Shown here in pieces: positions 1 through 7,852 of a stretch of 55,750 nucleotides of DNA (the first letter of the stretch is position 1; each line of letters opens with the position of its first letter). Location: NCBI GenBank assembly GCA_016934675.1, contig JAFGSJ010000099.1, positions 1 through 55,750 on the forward strand, read 5' to 3'. Source of the DNA: a bacterium. GTDB taxonomy: Bacteria > CSSED10-310 > JAFGSJ01. A program made the translations under genes and the position numbers. The notes below the pieces were generated by a model. That model did no database searches, was not told the origin of the DNA, and saw only the letters and a list, made by a program, of their open reading frames with translations.

Positions 1-1
1 C

Positions 2-1435
2 TCCTGGATTGACTCTGAGTCCTTTGATTCTGCGGGTGTCAGCTTCACGGATAGCAACGATACTCCCGGACCACCTGTGCTCACTTCAGTGACTGATCTC
101 AATCCCTGTGACTCAGGGGTATCAATTGTCTTCACTGCCAGTGTCGAGGCGAGCAGCCACGACCTGTATGTGGACGGTAGTCTGCAGGCCAGCGGCATCA
201 TCAGTCCGCATACCTATGTGCCTGGTGATGCCAACAGTCATGACTACGTTGTCCGGGCCATCAACGGGACCTGTTACACCAACTCGAACACCTCAGCCGG
301 GACTGATGTCAATAACACACCGGGTGCTCCGATCATTTCGAGCGTGACTGATCTCTATGGCTGTGTTTTGAGTGGTGTGAGTGTGGTTTTCAGCGCCGGT
401 TCCGGTGCGACCAGCCACGACCTGTATGTGGACGGTAGTCTGCAGGCTAGCGGCATCACCAGCCCATATACCTATCAGCCTGGTGATCCCTCCAGTCATG
501 ACTACATTATTCGGGGCATCTACGGACTCTGCTGGGCAGATTCGAATACGGTTGCCGGAATCGACTTCGCAAATGCAAATAGCAGTGGTGAGCTTTTATC
601 AGTCGATGCAATTGTAGGGAATATGCGAAGTGTTTGTCAAGGAACCTTTATACAGGGCTCACCCACGGATGAACCGTGCCGTATTTTTAATGAGACCCAG
701 TTCATCCATACCTTAACCCGGAACATCGCGGTGATGGAGACTGAAGTAACGCGTCAGATGTGGGCTGATCTTCAGGCAGTGCAACCGACCTTACCAGCAG
801 ACCCGACGAACACGTCGTATGGTTCAGGGATGAGCAATCCGGTCAATATGCCGACCTGGTATGAGACGATATTGTTTGCCAATCTGCTGTCGCTGCAGAA
901 CGGTTTGGACCGTTGTTATTATACTGATGTGTCATTAACCGTTCCGGTAGATGCGACGAACTATACCACGAGTCCCATTTACTGTGATTTTGGCACATCC
1001 GGCTATCGTTTGTTGAGCGAAGGAGAATGGGAGTATGCGGCCCGAGCCTTGACGACCACACCATTTTCCTGTAATGAAACCAATTACACTTCGGAAAATT
1101 GTGGGGAGTGCACAGCGGGGACACATCCGACGCTTGAGCAGTATGCGGTGTATTGTGCAAATGAAATGGGCACGAGTGAGCCTGTAGGGAGTAAATTGCC
1201 GAATCCGTGGAACCTGTCAGACATGCATGGGAATGTGTGGGAGTGGTGCTGGGATTGGAATGGAACGTATCCTACCGGAATGACTGACCATACCGGGCCT
1301 ATTAGCGGCACACAGCGGGTGTTGCGTGGCGGTTCCTGGGAAGACGAGGCCCATAGGTCGGCTTCCCGGTACAGCAGCTCGCCCAACAGTCGCGGCTACA
1401 TGTTCGGCTTCCGCCTTGCGAGGTCGGTGAATTAG
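2..1435 (+). CDS. Secreted Ig-like repeat / FGE-like (SUMF1-fold) protein, 5' end cut by window
   Basis: The frame is open from base 2, so this is the C-terminal 477 residues of a longer protein that starts outside the window. Two tandem beta-sandwich-like repeats of about 86 residues, each with an SVTDL, DLYVDG and HDY signature, precede a C-terminal FGE-sulfatase (SUMF1/C-type-lectin-like) domain. That domain is shown by TEVTRQMWAD, SEGEWEYAARA, DMHGNVWEWCWDW and a final GFRLARS. The paired Cys of genuine formylglycine-generating enzymes (in the GGS-x-x-C-x4-C stretch) is absent here: the segment reads GGSWEDEAHRSAS. A catalytic FGE role is therefore unlikely, and a surface binding or structural role is inferred. 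It is paralogous to the gene at 51413-53938. A hairpin terminator lies about 160 bp after the stop. Confidence 0.85.
   Translation, partial: SWIDSESFDSAGVSFTDSNDTPGPPVLTSVTDLNPCDSGVSIVFTASVEASSHDLYVDGSLQASGIISPHTYVPGDANSHDYVVRAINGTCYTNSNTSAGTDVNNTPGAPIISSVTDLYGCVLSGVSVVFSAGSGATSHDLYVDGSLQASGITSPYTYQPGDPSSHDYIIRGIYGLCWADSNTVAGIDFANANSSGELLSVDAIVGNMRSVCQGTFIQGSPTDEPCRIFNETQFIHTLTRNIAVMETEVTRQMWADLQAVQPTLPADPTNTSYGSGMSNPVNMPTWYETILFANLLSLQNGLDRCYYTDVSLTVPVDATNYTTSPIYCDFGTSGYRLLSEGEWEYAARALTTTPFSCNETNYTSENCGECTAGTHPTLEQYAVYCANEMGTSEPVGSKLPNPWNLSDMHGNVWEWCWDWNGTYPTGMTDHTGPISGTQRVLRGGSWEDEAHRSASRYSSSPNSRGYMFGFRLARSVN
155..462 (+). repeat. Near-identical direct DNA repeat within Ig-like modules
   Basis: Bases 155-204 and 413-462 are almost identical (they differ at only a few positions) and lie 258 bp apart, exactly 86 codons. 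They encode the SHDLYVDGSLQASGI segment of two consecutive Ig-like modules. Flanking parts of the modules are more diverged, which suggests a recent duplication or gene conversion of this patch. Confidence 0.8.
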
Positions 1436-1479
1436 GAACTTGGGTATGTGTGCCTTTGGCACAACAATCTAATGAAACT

Positions 1480-1592
1480 GTGTCAAAGAAAGGATGGCCC
1501 CGGACGGAAGGTCGGCGGCAGCGCAGCCTGTCCGCTCTGGAGTCCGGTGGGGTCAGGCGATAAGGAAATAAAGCTTGTGTGCAGGAAACATG
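1480..1592 (+). ncRNA. Candidate structured transcript ending at an intrinsic terminator
   Basis: The stretch is GC-rich and can fold as an irregular rod: CGGAC near 1502 can pair with GTCCG near 1547, a GGCC-type outer arm with GGGGTC, and inner GCGG with CCGC. It is followed directly by the terminator at 1593-1633. It could be the 3' untranslated region of the upstream gene or a small RNA. I recognise no known family: the SRP RNA and 6S RNA hallmarks I looked for are not present. A 134-codon reading frame across it has no ribosome binding site and passes through the terminator, so I do not call it a gene. Confidence 0.2.
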
Positions 1593-1633
1593 GCGCTCAA
1601 GACTCCTTTGTACCCCTGAGCGCACATTTTTTT
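1593..1633 (+). terminator. Intrinsic terminator
   Basis: The perfect 7-bp stem GCGCTCA (1593-1599) / TGAGCGC (1617-1623) is followed by a run of seven T (1627-1633). It lies 158 bp after the stop of the FGE-like gene and would end its transcript or that of a small RNA in between. Confidence 0.7.
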
Positions 1634-1893
1634 GGTGTGTTCTCAATGTCCAGCCTTAAGCCCATCACAATGGATCACTCAGCCCTTCTGAACAGTTCTG
1701 CCCACACTGCTCCCGACGATTTTCCACCTGACCAGGTCCTGTCGATTCAATCCTGGTACGTCGTAACGCCTTCAGGGGCTGTCGATTTAATCGAGGAGAT
1801 TCATTGTGGACTGTACCCACTTGACTTGTGGACTGACACTGTTCTTAGGTAAAGATCATTACTCACACGGAGCCACAAAGGCACGGGGAAAAA

Positions 1894-2230
1894 GTGTGTG
1901 TATGGGGGCAGGTCGAAAGCACCGGTGAAAGCCGGAAAGGAGTAGGGGATGAAAGAGCCCTACAGAGTAAGGTGTAGCGAACCGCTCTGACCCCGCAGCC
2001 TGGTCACGACGAAGTGGCCTGTCACGAAGGCGGATCATGCTTCGGCTGATCGTAAGGCAGCGGCGAAGCGTTGACAGGGATCAGATAGGCCAGCGTTATC
2101 GTTCCGAAATAACCCATTCGGGTTGCCGACCTTGTGACTTGAAGGGGAAGGCAAAACGTTCCACGGCGTTAGCTCGAGTGGTGGATTGGACCCGCGAAGT
2201 CAGAGATCCTTTAGAAATCCGAAGCATTAA
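1894..2230 (+). other. Hairpin-rich non-coding stretch, possible group II intron 5' fragment
   Basis: The region has no convincing gene but a dense series of small hairpins. CCGG 1922-1925 pairs with 1932-1935, GTAGGG 1942-1947 with CCCTAC 1958-1963, and GGTCAC 2002-2007 with GTGGCC 2014-2019. GATCA 2033-2037 pairs with TGATC 2047-2051, capped by a GC-TTCG-GC tetraloop. It begins with a GTGTG run, like the GUGYG 5' end of group II introns, and its overall look recalls domain I of such introns. No reverse transcriptase and no domain V hairpin were found before the tRNA. The group II assignment is a guess; an unknown structured RNA is equally possible. Confidence 0.25.
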
Positions 2231-2375
2231 GAGGGCATACATTATTTTGATATTTTGGGAGCACGTAAAACTAATATGATGCCTTGGCCCGTTTGACCGG
2301 TGCGGATCAGTTTTGCGATGCAATCCCATTATCATGAGAAATCATCTGTGGATTGAGGGAAGGGCTTAAAAAACA

Positions 2376-2461
2376 TGCCGGAGGTGGGAATTGAACCCAC
2401 ACGATCGCTATGGATCACGGGATTTTGAGTCCCGCACGTCTACCAATTCCATCACTCCGGC
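2376..2461 (-). tRNA. tRNA-Leu (anticodon CAA)
   Basis: The reverse complement folds as a class II tRNA. The acceptor stem GCCGGAG pairs with CTCCGGC with discriminator A. The anticodon stem CGGGA/TCCCG carries the loop CTCAAAA, giving anticodon CAA for UUG leucine codons. There is a long variable arm and a TGTGGGTTCAATTCCCAC T-arm. The 3' CCA is not encoded, so it must be added enzymatically. The gene is 86 nt and has its own strong promoter 12 bp upstream. Confidence 0.97.
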
Positions 2462-2472
2462 AAGTCATGTTC

Positions 2473-2501
2473 ATAGTAATCATTCAAACGGACCATGTCA
2501 A
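2473..2501 (-). promoter_or_regulatory. Sigma70-type promoter of tRNA-Leu
   Basis: On the minus strand, TTGACA (2501-2496) and TACTAT (2478-2473) are separated by exactly 17 bp. The -10 box ends 12 bases before the first base of the tRNA, so transcription would start only a few bases upstream of the mature 5' end. Confidence 0.8.
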
Positions 2502-2546
2502 GAGCTGTTTGAGAAAAGTCTTCTTTATCTCTTTGGTTATTTTTGC

Positions 2547-2552
2547 TATACT
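2547..2552 (+). promoter_or_regulatory. Possible -10 box of the diguanylate cyclase gene
   Basis: TATACT lies 37 bp before the start codon at 2589 in an AT-rich stretch. The -35 region (TTTATC, 17 bp upstream) is a poor match, so this is only a candidate. Confidence 0.35.
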
Positions 2553-2588
2553 TATAACAGTGAACCACAACACGCTCATTTCAGGGGA

Positions 2589-3482
2589 ATGATGATTGCT
2601 GAAGATGTAAAAATACTGCTGGTCGAGGACGATCCTCTAATTGTCAAGATGATCCAATCGATTCTCGAGCAGGCTTCTTATTCAGTGTATGTGGCCGGTA
2701 ATGGCATTCAGGCCATACATCTGCTCGAGGAATTGGTGCCCCATCTGATCATTTGTGATATCATGATGCCCAAGATGGATGGGCTCAAGTTCCGGGAATT
2801 GATCAGGGAGGACCTGGATTTACAGTTGGTCCCGTTCATCTTTCTGACGGCCTTGAACACTGAGGAGGACCGGCTCCGCGGTTATAAACTCGATGCTGAC
2901 GATTATATAACCAAGCCATTCGAGCCTTTTGAATTCCTGGCCCGGATTCAGCAAAAGGTGTCCAAGTACAAGCTGTATCACAATCAGATTACCTATGACG
3001 CGCTCACCCAATTATACAACCGGCGTTTTCTCATGACCCAACTGGCCAAGGAATTGGAGCGGGTCAAACGCTACAAACGTTTTCTTTCCTTGATCATGAT
3101 CGATATCGATACATTCAAGACGATCAACGATTCTTACGGTCATCTGGTCGGGGATGCGGTCCTCAAGGAAATCGCCCGAATCCTGAGTGAAAATATCAGA
3201 GACATCGATTTTGCCGGTCGTTATGGTGGAGAAGAATTCGTGATTGTCATGCCCGAGATCGAAAAGGACATCTGTATTCAAATTTCGGAGCGGTTGCGTC
3301 GTCTCATAGCCAATGCGGTCCTGACTGAAATGAAGATCACGGTTTCCTTCAGTGGTGGTATTGCTTCCGCCCCTGAAGACGGTCTCGAGGTGAAGACGCT
3401 GCTGATTAAAGCTGATAAAGCTTTGTATCTGGCCAAAAAACTGGGTAAAAACAGAATCCTGCCTTACGGCAAGAACGAATGA
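2589..3482 (+). CDS. Response regulator with diguanylate cyclase (REC-GGDEF)
   Basis: This 297-residue PleD-like protein makes cyclic di-GMP from two GTP in response to phosphorylation by an unseen histidine kinase. Residues 5-120 form the receiver domain, with acidic pocket EDD, phospho-acceptor Asp57 in CDIMMPKMDG and the conserved KPF lysine. Residues 130-297 form the GGDEF domain, with an intact GGEEF active site at 213-217. An RxxD inhibitory site (RDID, 204-207) lies five residues upstream, so product feedback inhibition is expected. The frame is open further upstream, but that would run through the tRNA. AGGGG at 2583-2587 supports the ATG at 2589 or 2592. No EAL partner or kinase is nearby. 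A strong hairpin follows the stop. Confidence 0.93.
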   Translation: MMIAEDVKILLVEDDPLIVKMIQSILEQASYSVYVAGNGIQAIHLLEELVPHLIICDIMMPKMDGLKFRELIREDLDLQLVPFIFLTALNTEEDRLRGYKLDADDYITKPFEPFEFLARIQQKVSKYKLYHNQITYDALTQLYNRRFLMTQLAKELERVKRYKRFLSLIMIDIDTFKTINDSYGHLVGDAVLKEIARILSENIRDIDFAGRYGGEEFVIVMPEIEKDICIQISERLRRLIANAVLTEMKITVSFSGGIASAPEDGLEVKTLLIKADKALYLAKKLGKNRILPYGKNE

Positions 3483-3545
3483 CAGTTCTGACGGGAACAT
3501 GACCGCGCGGGGCGGCCAGGCTCGATAGGTCAATCGTCAGGGAAT

Positions 3546-3570
3546 CGCAGACGGACTTGGTCCGTCTGCG
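3546..3570. terminator. Perfect 11-bp hairpin between convergent genes
   Basis: CGCAGACGGAC (3546-3556) pairs with GTCCGTCTGCG (3560-3570) around a TTG loop. Outer GGAA/TTCC pairing is possible with one bulge. It lies between the stop of the plus-strand cyclase (3482) and the stop of the minus-strand gene (3583), so it probably serves both. There is no long T-run on the plus side. Confidence 0.65.
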
Positions 3571-3582
3571 TTCCTGAAACAG

Positions 3583-5439
3583 TTATTTCAAAGCCAGAAA
3601 GAGCATTCGATGATGCGGTCGGGCATCTTCGAGGATAATGTTTCTGAAGTCCGGAAAGTGGTCCGGTTTGACAAAACGAGAGTTAAATTTCAAGGTCTGG
3701 GTATAGGACAGAGAGGCGGGTTTAGCCTGATTCTGTTTATATTCGCAGGTCTGCTCGAATTGGGCAACCGGGGTAGCCAGGGTAATCGGGGCCGGTTGCA
3801 GGACGAGCTCGAAATCTTCCGGGATTTCCAGGGTCCATTGGACCTTTTGCAGGAGTGATCCCGGTAATTCATAGGTCGACATGCGTTGGAGATACTGATG
3901 GGCATATTTGAAACCGGTGAATGTACTCAAGAAGCCCGGGAATGTGAAAGCATAGCAGTTGTCTCTGTTCCTTTCCAGCTTTTTCACGGAAAAAGACAAG
4001 TTTAGCGTGGTATGGACCGGTGCAAAAATCTGAAAATGATGTTTGTCGAGTTCCGCGCCGGACCAGCATTTCTTGGCATAGCCCTTGACCCAGTCATTGA
4101 CCTTGTCCGTGTCTTCGGCAGCCAATTTGAAATAGGGATTAAAGATACCGGCCAGTGAGGCAATGGCTGTGCCCTCGAGGGCAGCATCTTTTTTCATGGT
4201 CAGGTTGATTTTGATCTCACAGAAATTTCCGGGTTTCTCGCCCGCGTCCGACAGCTCGATCCGCTCGGGTCCACTGTAATCCGGACCTGCGCTGACCAGG
4301 GTCCGGCCTTCGAGGTGCTCACGTCTGGCCTCGTCAATTGACTTGTCCGGGCGCATGAAGAGTTCAGGCGAATGGACCTGGACCCACACTTCGGGGAAAG
4401 CACCGAGATGAAATATCTCTCGAGGCAGTGCCGGCTGCGGACAGGCTAAGGCCACATGGGCCTGATGCCCAGCAGACCGGAGCATTTCAGCCAAGACCAC
4501 AGCTTTTTCGAGGGCCGTACCATAACCGCTCTGCAAGACCTCGTTCACCGGCCTGACTGTGTGACACGTAAATAATTGGTCAAAATCCACAGTGGCCAAG
4601 GCTTCTGTCACGTGCTTGTTCAGTCTGAGACATCGGAGATACGGGCAGGCGATCTCTTTTAAGAGTTCCTTGGTCCGATTTTCGAGTTTGTCGTCCCGGC
4701 AGGTGGCCCCGGTCACACGCTGATGCAAGGCATTTTTCAGATCAGACCAGGTCGGGTGCTCGGCATACATGAGTTTGGGACAATCGGCCCCGGACAGGTT
4801 ATGGCTGTCCTGATCATCCCAGTGGGGCAGGTCTTTGAAAGTATAGGTCAGCCTGGTCAGGCCTTTTTCGGTCACTTTCTCCGGAGTGACAGCCGAACCG
4901 GGCCACGCCTCGATACCACAGGTTAGGGGTCTCTCGGTCGGGAATTCTATCACGATCTGTCGAGACATGATCGGCAGGTGCAATCTGAGCGGAATGGTCC
5001 CGTAAATAGCCGACCGCCACGACTGAACATCGTCGATCTCATACTCGATCTCCGTATATCCGCCCACTTCGATACCGACCAGGGAAACGACCCTGGCCTG
5101 CAAATCCGTGAAATAGGGTGCTTTCTGCAGATAGGGTGGCGTGATCTGGTTGATACCGTATTCGGGTGTGTCCATGATCTTGTCATCACGCATGATCGAC
5201 CGGGCCTTCAGAATTTTGACTTGTTGCCGCTTCTGATTGAAAATAACCTGAATATCAGATCGGCGATCACGCTCAAAATCACGGAAAATACGCTTGAACT
5301 GATAACGATACTGACTGACTCGACCGTCCCGGTCAAGCCTGATTGTGTAAAGATCCTTCAGAATAACCCCATCGACACCGGGATAATCTGTCACTTCTGG
5401 TCTATGATCAAGTGTACTGAGTATTTGTTTGCCGTCCAT
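3583..5439 (-). CDS. DUF3857/transglutaminase-like protein, catalytically degenerate
   Basis: This 618-residue protein is the second gene of a two-gene minus-strand operon. An N-terminal DUF3857-type beta domain is followed by a transglutaminase-like fold around residues 280-400 and a C-terminal beta-rich domain. Where active relatives have the Cys of the GG-x-C-x-D motif, this one reads SGYGTALEKAVVLAEML, and the His position reads EVWVQV. The Cys-His-Asp triad is therefore missing, and the protein is probably a binding or scaffold paralogue of its upstream neighbour. No signal peptide is visible. The start is the ATG at 5439, preceded by AGGAGG at a 5-base spacing; longer starts overlap the upstream gene. 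The gap to that gene is 17 bp. Confidence 0.8.
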   Translation of the reverse strand: MDGKQILSTLDHRPEVTDYPGVDGVILKDLYTIRLDRDGRVSQYRYQFKRIFRDFERDRRSDIQVIFNQKRQQVKILKARSIMRDDKIMDTPEYGINQITPPYLQKAPYFTDLQARVVSLVGIEVGGYTEIEYEIDDVQSWRSAIYGTIPLRLHLPIMSRQIVIEFPTERPLTCGIEAWPGSAVTPEKVTEKGLTRLTYTFKDLPHWDDQDSHNLSGADCPKLMYAEHPTWSDLKNALHQRVTGATCRDDKLENRTKELLKEIACPYLRCLRLNKHVTEALATVDFDQLFTCHTVRPVNEVLQSGYGTALEKAVVLAEMLRSAGHQAHVALACPQPALPREIFHLGAFPEVWVQVHSPELFMRPDKSIDEARREHLEGRTLVSAGPDYSGPERIELSDAGEKPGNFCEIKINLTMKKDAALEGTAIASLAGIFNPYFKLAAEDTDKVNDWVKGYAKKCWSGAELDKHHFQIFAPVHTTLNLSFSVKKLERNRDNCYAFTFPGFLSTFTGFKYAHQYLQRMSTYELPGSLLQKVQWTLEIPEDFELVLQPAPITLATPVAQFEQTCEYKQNQAKPASLSYTQTLKFNSRFVKPDHFPDFRNIILEDARPHHRMLFLALK

Positions 5440-5456
5440 GATTGCCTCCTGAGTCA

Positions 5457-7448
5457 TTAACCGCAGTTGGACGCGTCTGTTTTCTGGATGATGAACCACC
5501 GTTCTGCCAATTCCCTGGCCTTTTCGGTCAACTCTTTATATGCCTTATATTGGCTTGTTTTCACGCGGCGGACCTTGATGGCAAAACGGGCCTGGAACTT
5601 CAAACCACGCTCAGCCGGGGTCAATCGGGCACTGAATTCAGCGACCTCATTGCTCAAATCGAGTTCGACCGGCTTGGAGATCAGTGTGTAGCCTTTGGGC
5701 AGAATAATGTCTTCCTCGACCTCGACTAACTGACGGAAGACGACAAAAAGGTCGAATTTCCGTTCGTCTTCCTCGGCCATGGTCAGATAACGGGCAATGG
5801 TCGGGGCCATGATGAACCGGGACATGGGAATACGAAGCCGATATGTCTGCCCGGTCTTGAGAGCATACTCGTCAACCTGGTACTCGAGGTGATTCTGATA
5901 ATTTTTTAACAGATCGTTGACATCGCTGTTTTCGACTTTGAGGACCCGGATCGCCGGATCAATCTCCGCCAGCATGGACTGATAAGCCCGATCAACAATA
6001 ACCGCCGGTGCCCAGGCCTTGATGAAGCGGTGTGACGAGTCCGAGCGTCCCTTGCCCCAGAAATCGATCTGGCCGGACACTTTTCCATCCGCTTCGATCT
6101 TACTCGAAGCCGTGATCTTCATCAGACTGTCCTCGGGAGTGAATTCCCGAGTCACGCCCAAATCGACCCCTTCGGGTGCTCCAATCAAATAGTTCTGCTC
6201 GGTTTCGGCACTGTCCCAGACATCCATGGAAAAAGGGGCCCAGGTTGGATCGAGCATTTTCCAGGTCCCGTCCGGCTTTCGCCAGGCCGTGACACAGTGA
6301 TTGAACTGGTCGGCCGGGATGCGATGGACCGGCTCGAGGGCCTGCGTTTGAGCGGCATAGGCCTCATACCCCGCCGCCCGTAACAAGGTGATCAACACCC
6401 CGGCGTAATCTTTACAGACACCGCCCCGTTCATCATAGGTCATGATGCCCGGATGTAACGTATAACCTTCTCCCTGACAGATGCTGAAGCCTATATAGCG
6501 AATCTCCTGGGCGGACCAGTGCAGTAAGGCATTGACCTTCTCGTCATCCGTCTTGAATGGGGCAGTCACTTTATCCACCAATTGCTTGATCTCATCGTTC
6601 CATTCGAACTGGGTCTCATTGACCCGGTAGAACCAACGCGACTTTTCCTTCCAGTCATGGATCGACGATACAAGTAATTTAGGCTTGGCCGTCTGTTCAC
6701 CGGGCATGCGAGCTTCCGGCTTGTAACCCTCGATGTCTTTCTTCTCCCAGGAATACGTGTAATACGAGTCATCGACCAGACAATACGAACGGCATTCACC
6801 ATTGTAAAACTCGTAGGACAACGGCATATCTTTGGGCGATAGAAGTGTGTATCGCTTTTCCTTGATCGGGACTTTCTCTCGAAAATAGACAATGTCAAAA
6901 AATGCACCATACATGGGCGGCTTGATCCCGGTCTCGGGATCGACCCAGGTGTCGGGATCGATCGATCCGCTGGCTTCGTTCTTACCCTTGCCAGAATCCA
7001 GATAGGCTACATTGAAACCTTTCTTGAAAGTCTCCCATTCCAAGGCATCACCTACCTGCAAATGAGGCAGAGAATACAATTTCATCTTTACCCGCCAATA
7101 CAGCATGGACTCCGGTTGACTGACATCATGATACACCGACACGTCGAGTTCCTCGACTCCCCCGCCCTGACGATGTATCCGCAATCTCTTGACATTATTG
7201 ATATACGAACGCGGATCATAATCAAAACGCAAAACACTGTTCTCGGCTACGCCTTTCTCGGTCAGAATCTTGATCATGCGATTGTTCGATAAATTGCCCA
7301 ATCCACTCCGCTCAACATCCCCCCAGGTGTGATCATAGACCACAACGATATCCGCACCCTTATGGTCCTTTTCAGTCCCGGCTGCGTCTATCAACTTTCG
7401 TTTTTCCTCATCTGATGTGATGAAATCCTTATCTCGATCTTGGATCAT
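5457..7448 (-). CDS. DUF3857/transglutaminase-like cysteine protein
   Basis: This 663-residue protein is the first gene of the pair. The N-terminal DUF3857-type region spans about residues 50-270. A transglutaminase core follows, with a complete triad: Cys345 in GGVCKDYAG, His384 in FNHCVTAW and Asp400 in MLDPTW. A C-terminal beta domain related to DUF3858 ends the protein. Members of this fold act as proteases, amidases or crosslinkers; the substrate here is unknown. ATG 7448, preceded by GGAAGG at a 6-base spacing, is preferred over an upstream GTG at 7475. Unlike many family members there is no signal peptide, so a cytoplasmic location is suggested. It is probably co-transcribed with its degenerate paralogue downstream. 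Confidence 0.85.
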   Translation of the reverse strand: MIQDRDKDFITSDEEKRKLIDAAGTEKDHKGADIVVVYDHTWGDVERSGLGNLSNNRMIKILTEKGVAENSVLRFDYDPRSYINNVKRLRIHRQGGGVEELDVSVYHDVSQPESMLYWRVKMKLYSLPHLQVGDALEWETFKKGFNVAYLDSGKGKNEASGSIDPDTWVDPETGIKPPMYGAFFDIVYFREKVPIKEKRYTLLSPKDMPLSYEFYNGECRSYCLVDDSYYTYSWEKKDIEGYKPEARMPGEQTAKPKLLVSSIHDWKEKSRWFYRVNETQFEWNDEIKQLVDKVTAPFKTDDEKVNALLHWSAQEIRYIGFSICQGEGYTLHPGIMTYDERGGVCKDYAGVLITLLRAAGYEAYAAQTQALEPVHRIPADQFNHCVTAWRKPDGTWKMLDPTWAPFSMDVWDSAETEQNYLIGAPEGVDLGVTREFTPEDSLMKITASSKIEADGKVSGQIDFWGKGRSDSSHRFIKAWAPAVIVDRAYQSMLAEIDPAIRVLKVENSDVNDLLKNYQNHLEYQVDEYALKTGQTYRLRIPMSRFIMAPTIARYLTMAEEDERKFDLFVVFRQLVEVEEDIILPKGYTLISKPVELDLSNEVAEFSARLTPAERGLKFQARFAIKVRRVKTSQYKAYKELTEKARELAERWFIIQKTDASNCG

Positions 7449-7619
7449 AATCGACCTTCCGGATAGAGGTTGCACTGTTCTCAGATCGTCTCTGTAACTC
7501 TGATCTTTCGAAGATTAATGATATCTCTTCTATATTAGATTTCTGTTATTAGGAAGAAATCCCGCTGAAGTCAACTCATACCACCGGACTCACCACCTAT
7601 TATTTTTACTTCAAATTAC
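7449..7619. other. Divergent intergenic region, left half
   Basis: The non-coding gap between the transglutaminase operon and htrA is 404 bp in total (7449-7852). This half is AT-rich. I find no convincing promoter for the minus-strand operon here. The right half holds the htrA promoter and leader, listed separately. Confidence 0.6.
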
Positions 7620-7648
7620 TTGACAAAGATAGACTAAGATCATATATT
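7620..7648 (+). promoter_or_regulatory. Sigma70-type promoter of htrA
   Basis: TTGACA (7620-7625) and TATATT (7643-7648) are separated by exactly 17 bp. This is the best promoter match in the window. It lies about 200 bp before the htrA start codon, so the messenger has a long 5' leader. Confidence 0.8.
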
Positions 7649-7664
7649 AGAGGAAGTGATATGT

Positions 7665-7736
7665 GGGGAGGGGAGGAGCAGGGAAGAGCTGGAGGGGGGC
7701 AGAGAAGAGCTGGGAGTTGGGAAGCAGGAAGAGAGA
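7665..7736 (+). other. Polypurine tract in the htrA leader
   Basis: Of these 72 bases only 9 are pyrimidines on the plus strand. The tract contains a GAAGAGCTGG direct repeat (7683-7692 and 7704-7713). It begins just after the -10 box, so it would be transcribed as a G/A-rich 5' leader. It is not coding on the plus strand. Confidence 0.75.
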
Positions 7737-7852
7737 CATGCTCTGAAAAGGTTTTGGAACTGGAAGTCGTGAAGATGCGTGTGATATGGTAGGAAAAGAG
7801 CGAGTTCTGCACGACAATTTCACTGTAACTTTGAGTAGGTAAGGAGGCAACG

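Noticed and set aside
1448..1852. 134-codon reading frame after the first gene
   Set aside because: It runs through an intrinsic terminator, has no ribosome binding site and shows no family resemblance.
1894..2375. RNase P RNA or tmRNA
   Set aside because: The GAGGAAAGTCC block of RNase P RNA and the conserved ends and tag reading frame of tmRNA are absent.
2391..2588. Upstream extension of the diguanylate cyclase
   Set aside because: The extension overlaps the tRNA-Leu gene and its promoter. The receiver domain starts right after the ATG at 2589, which has AGGGG upstream.
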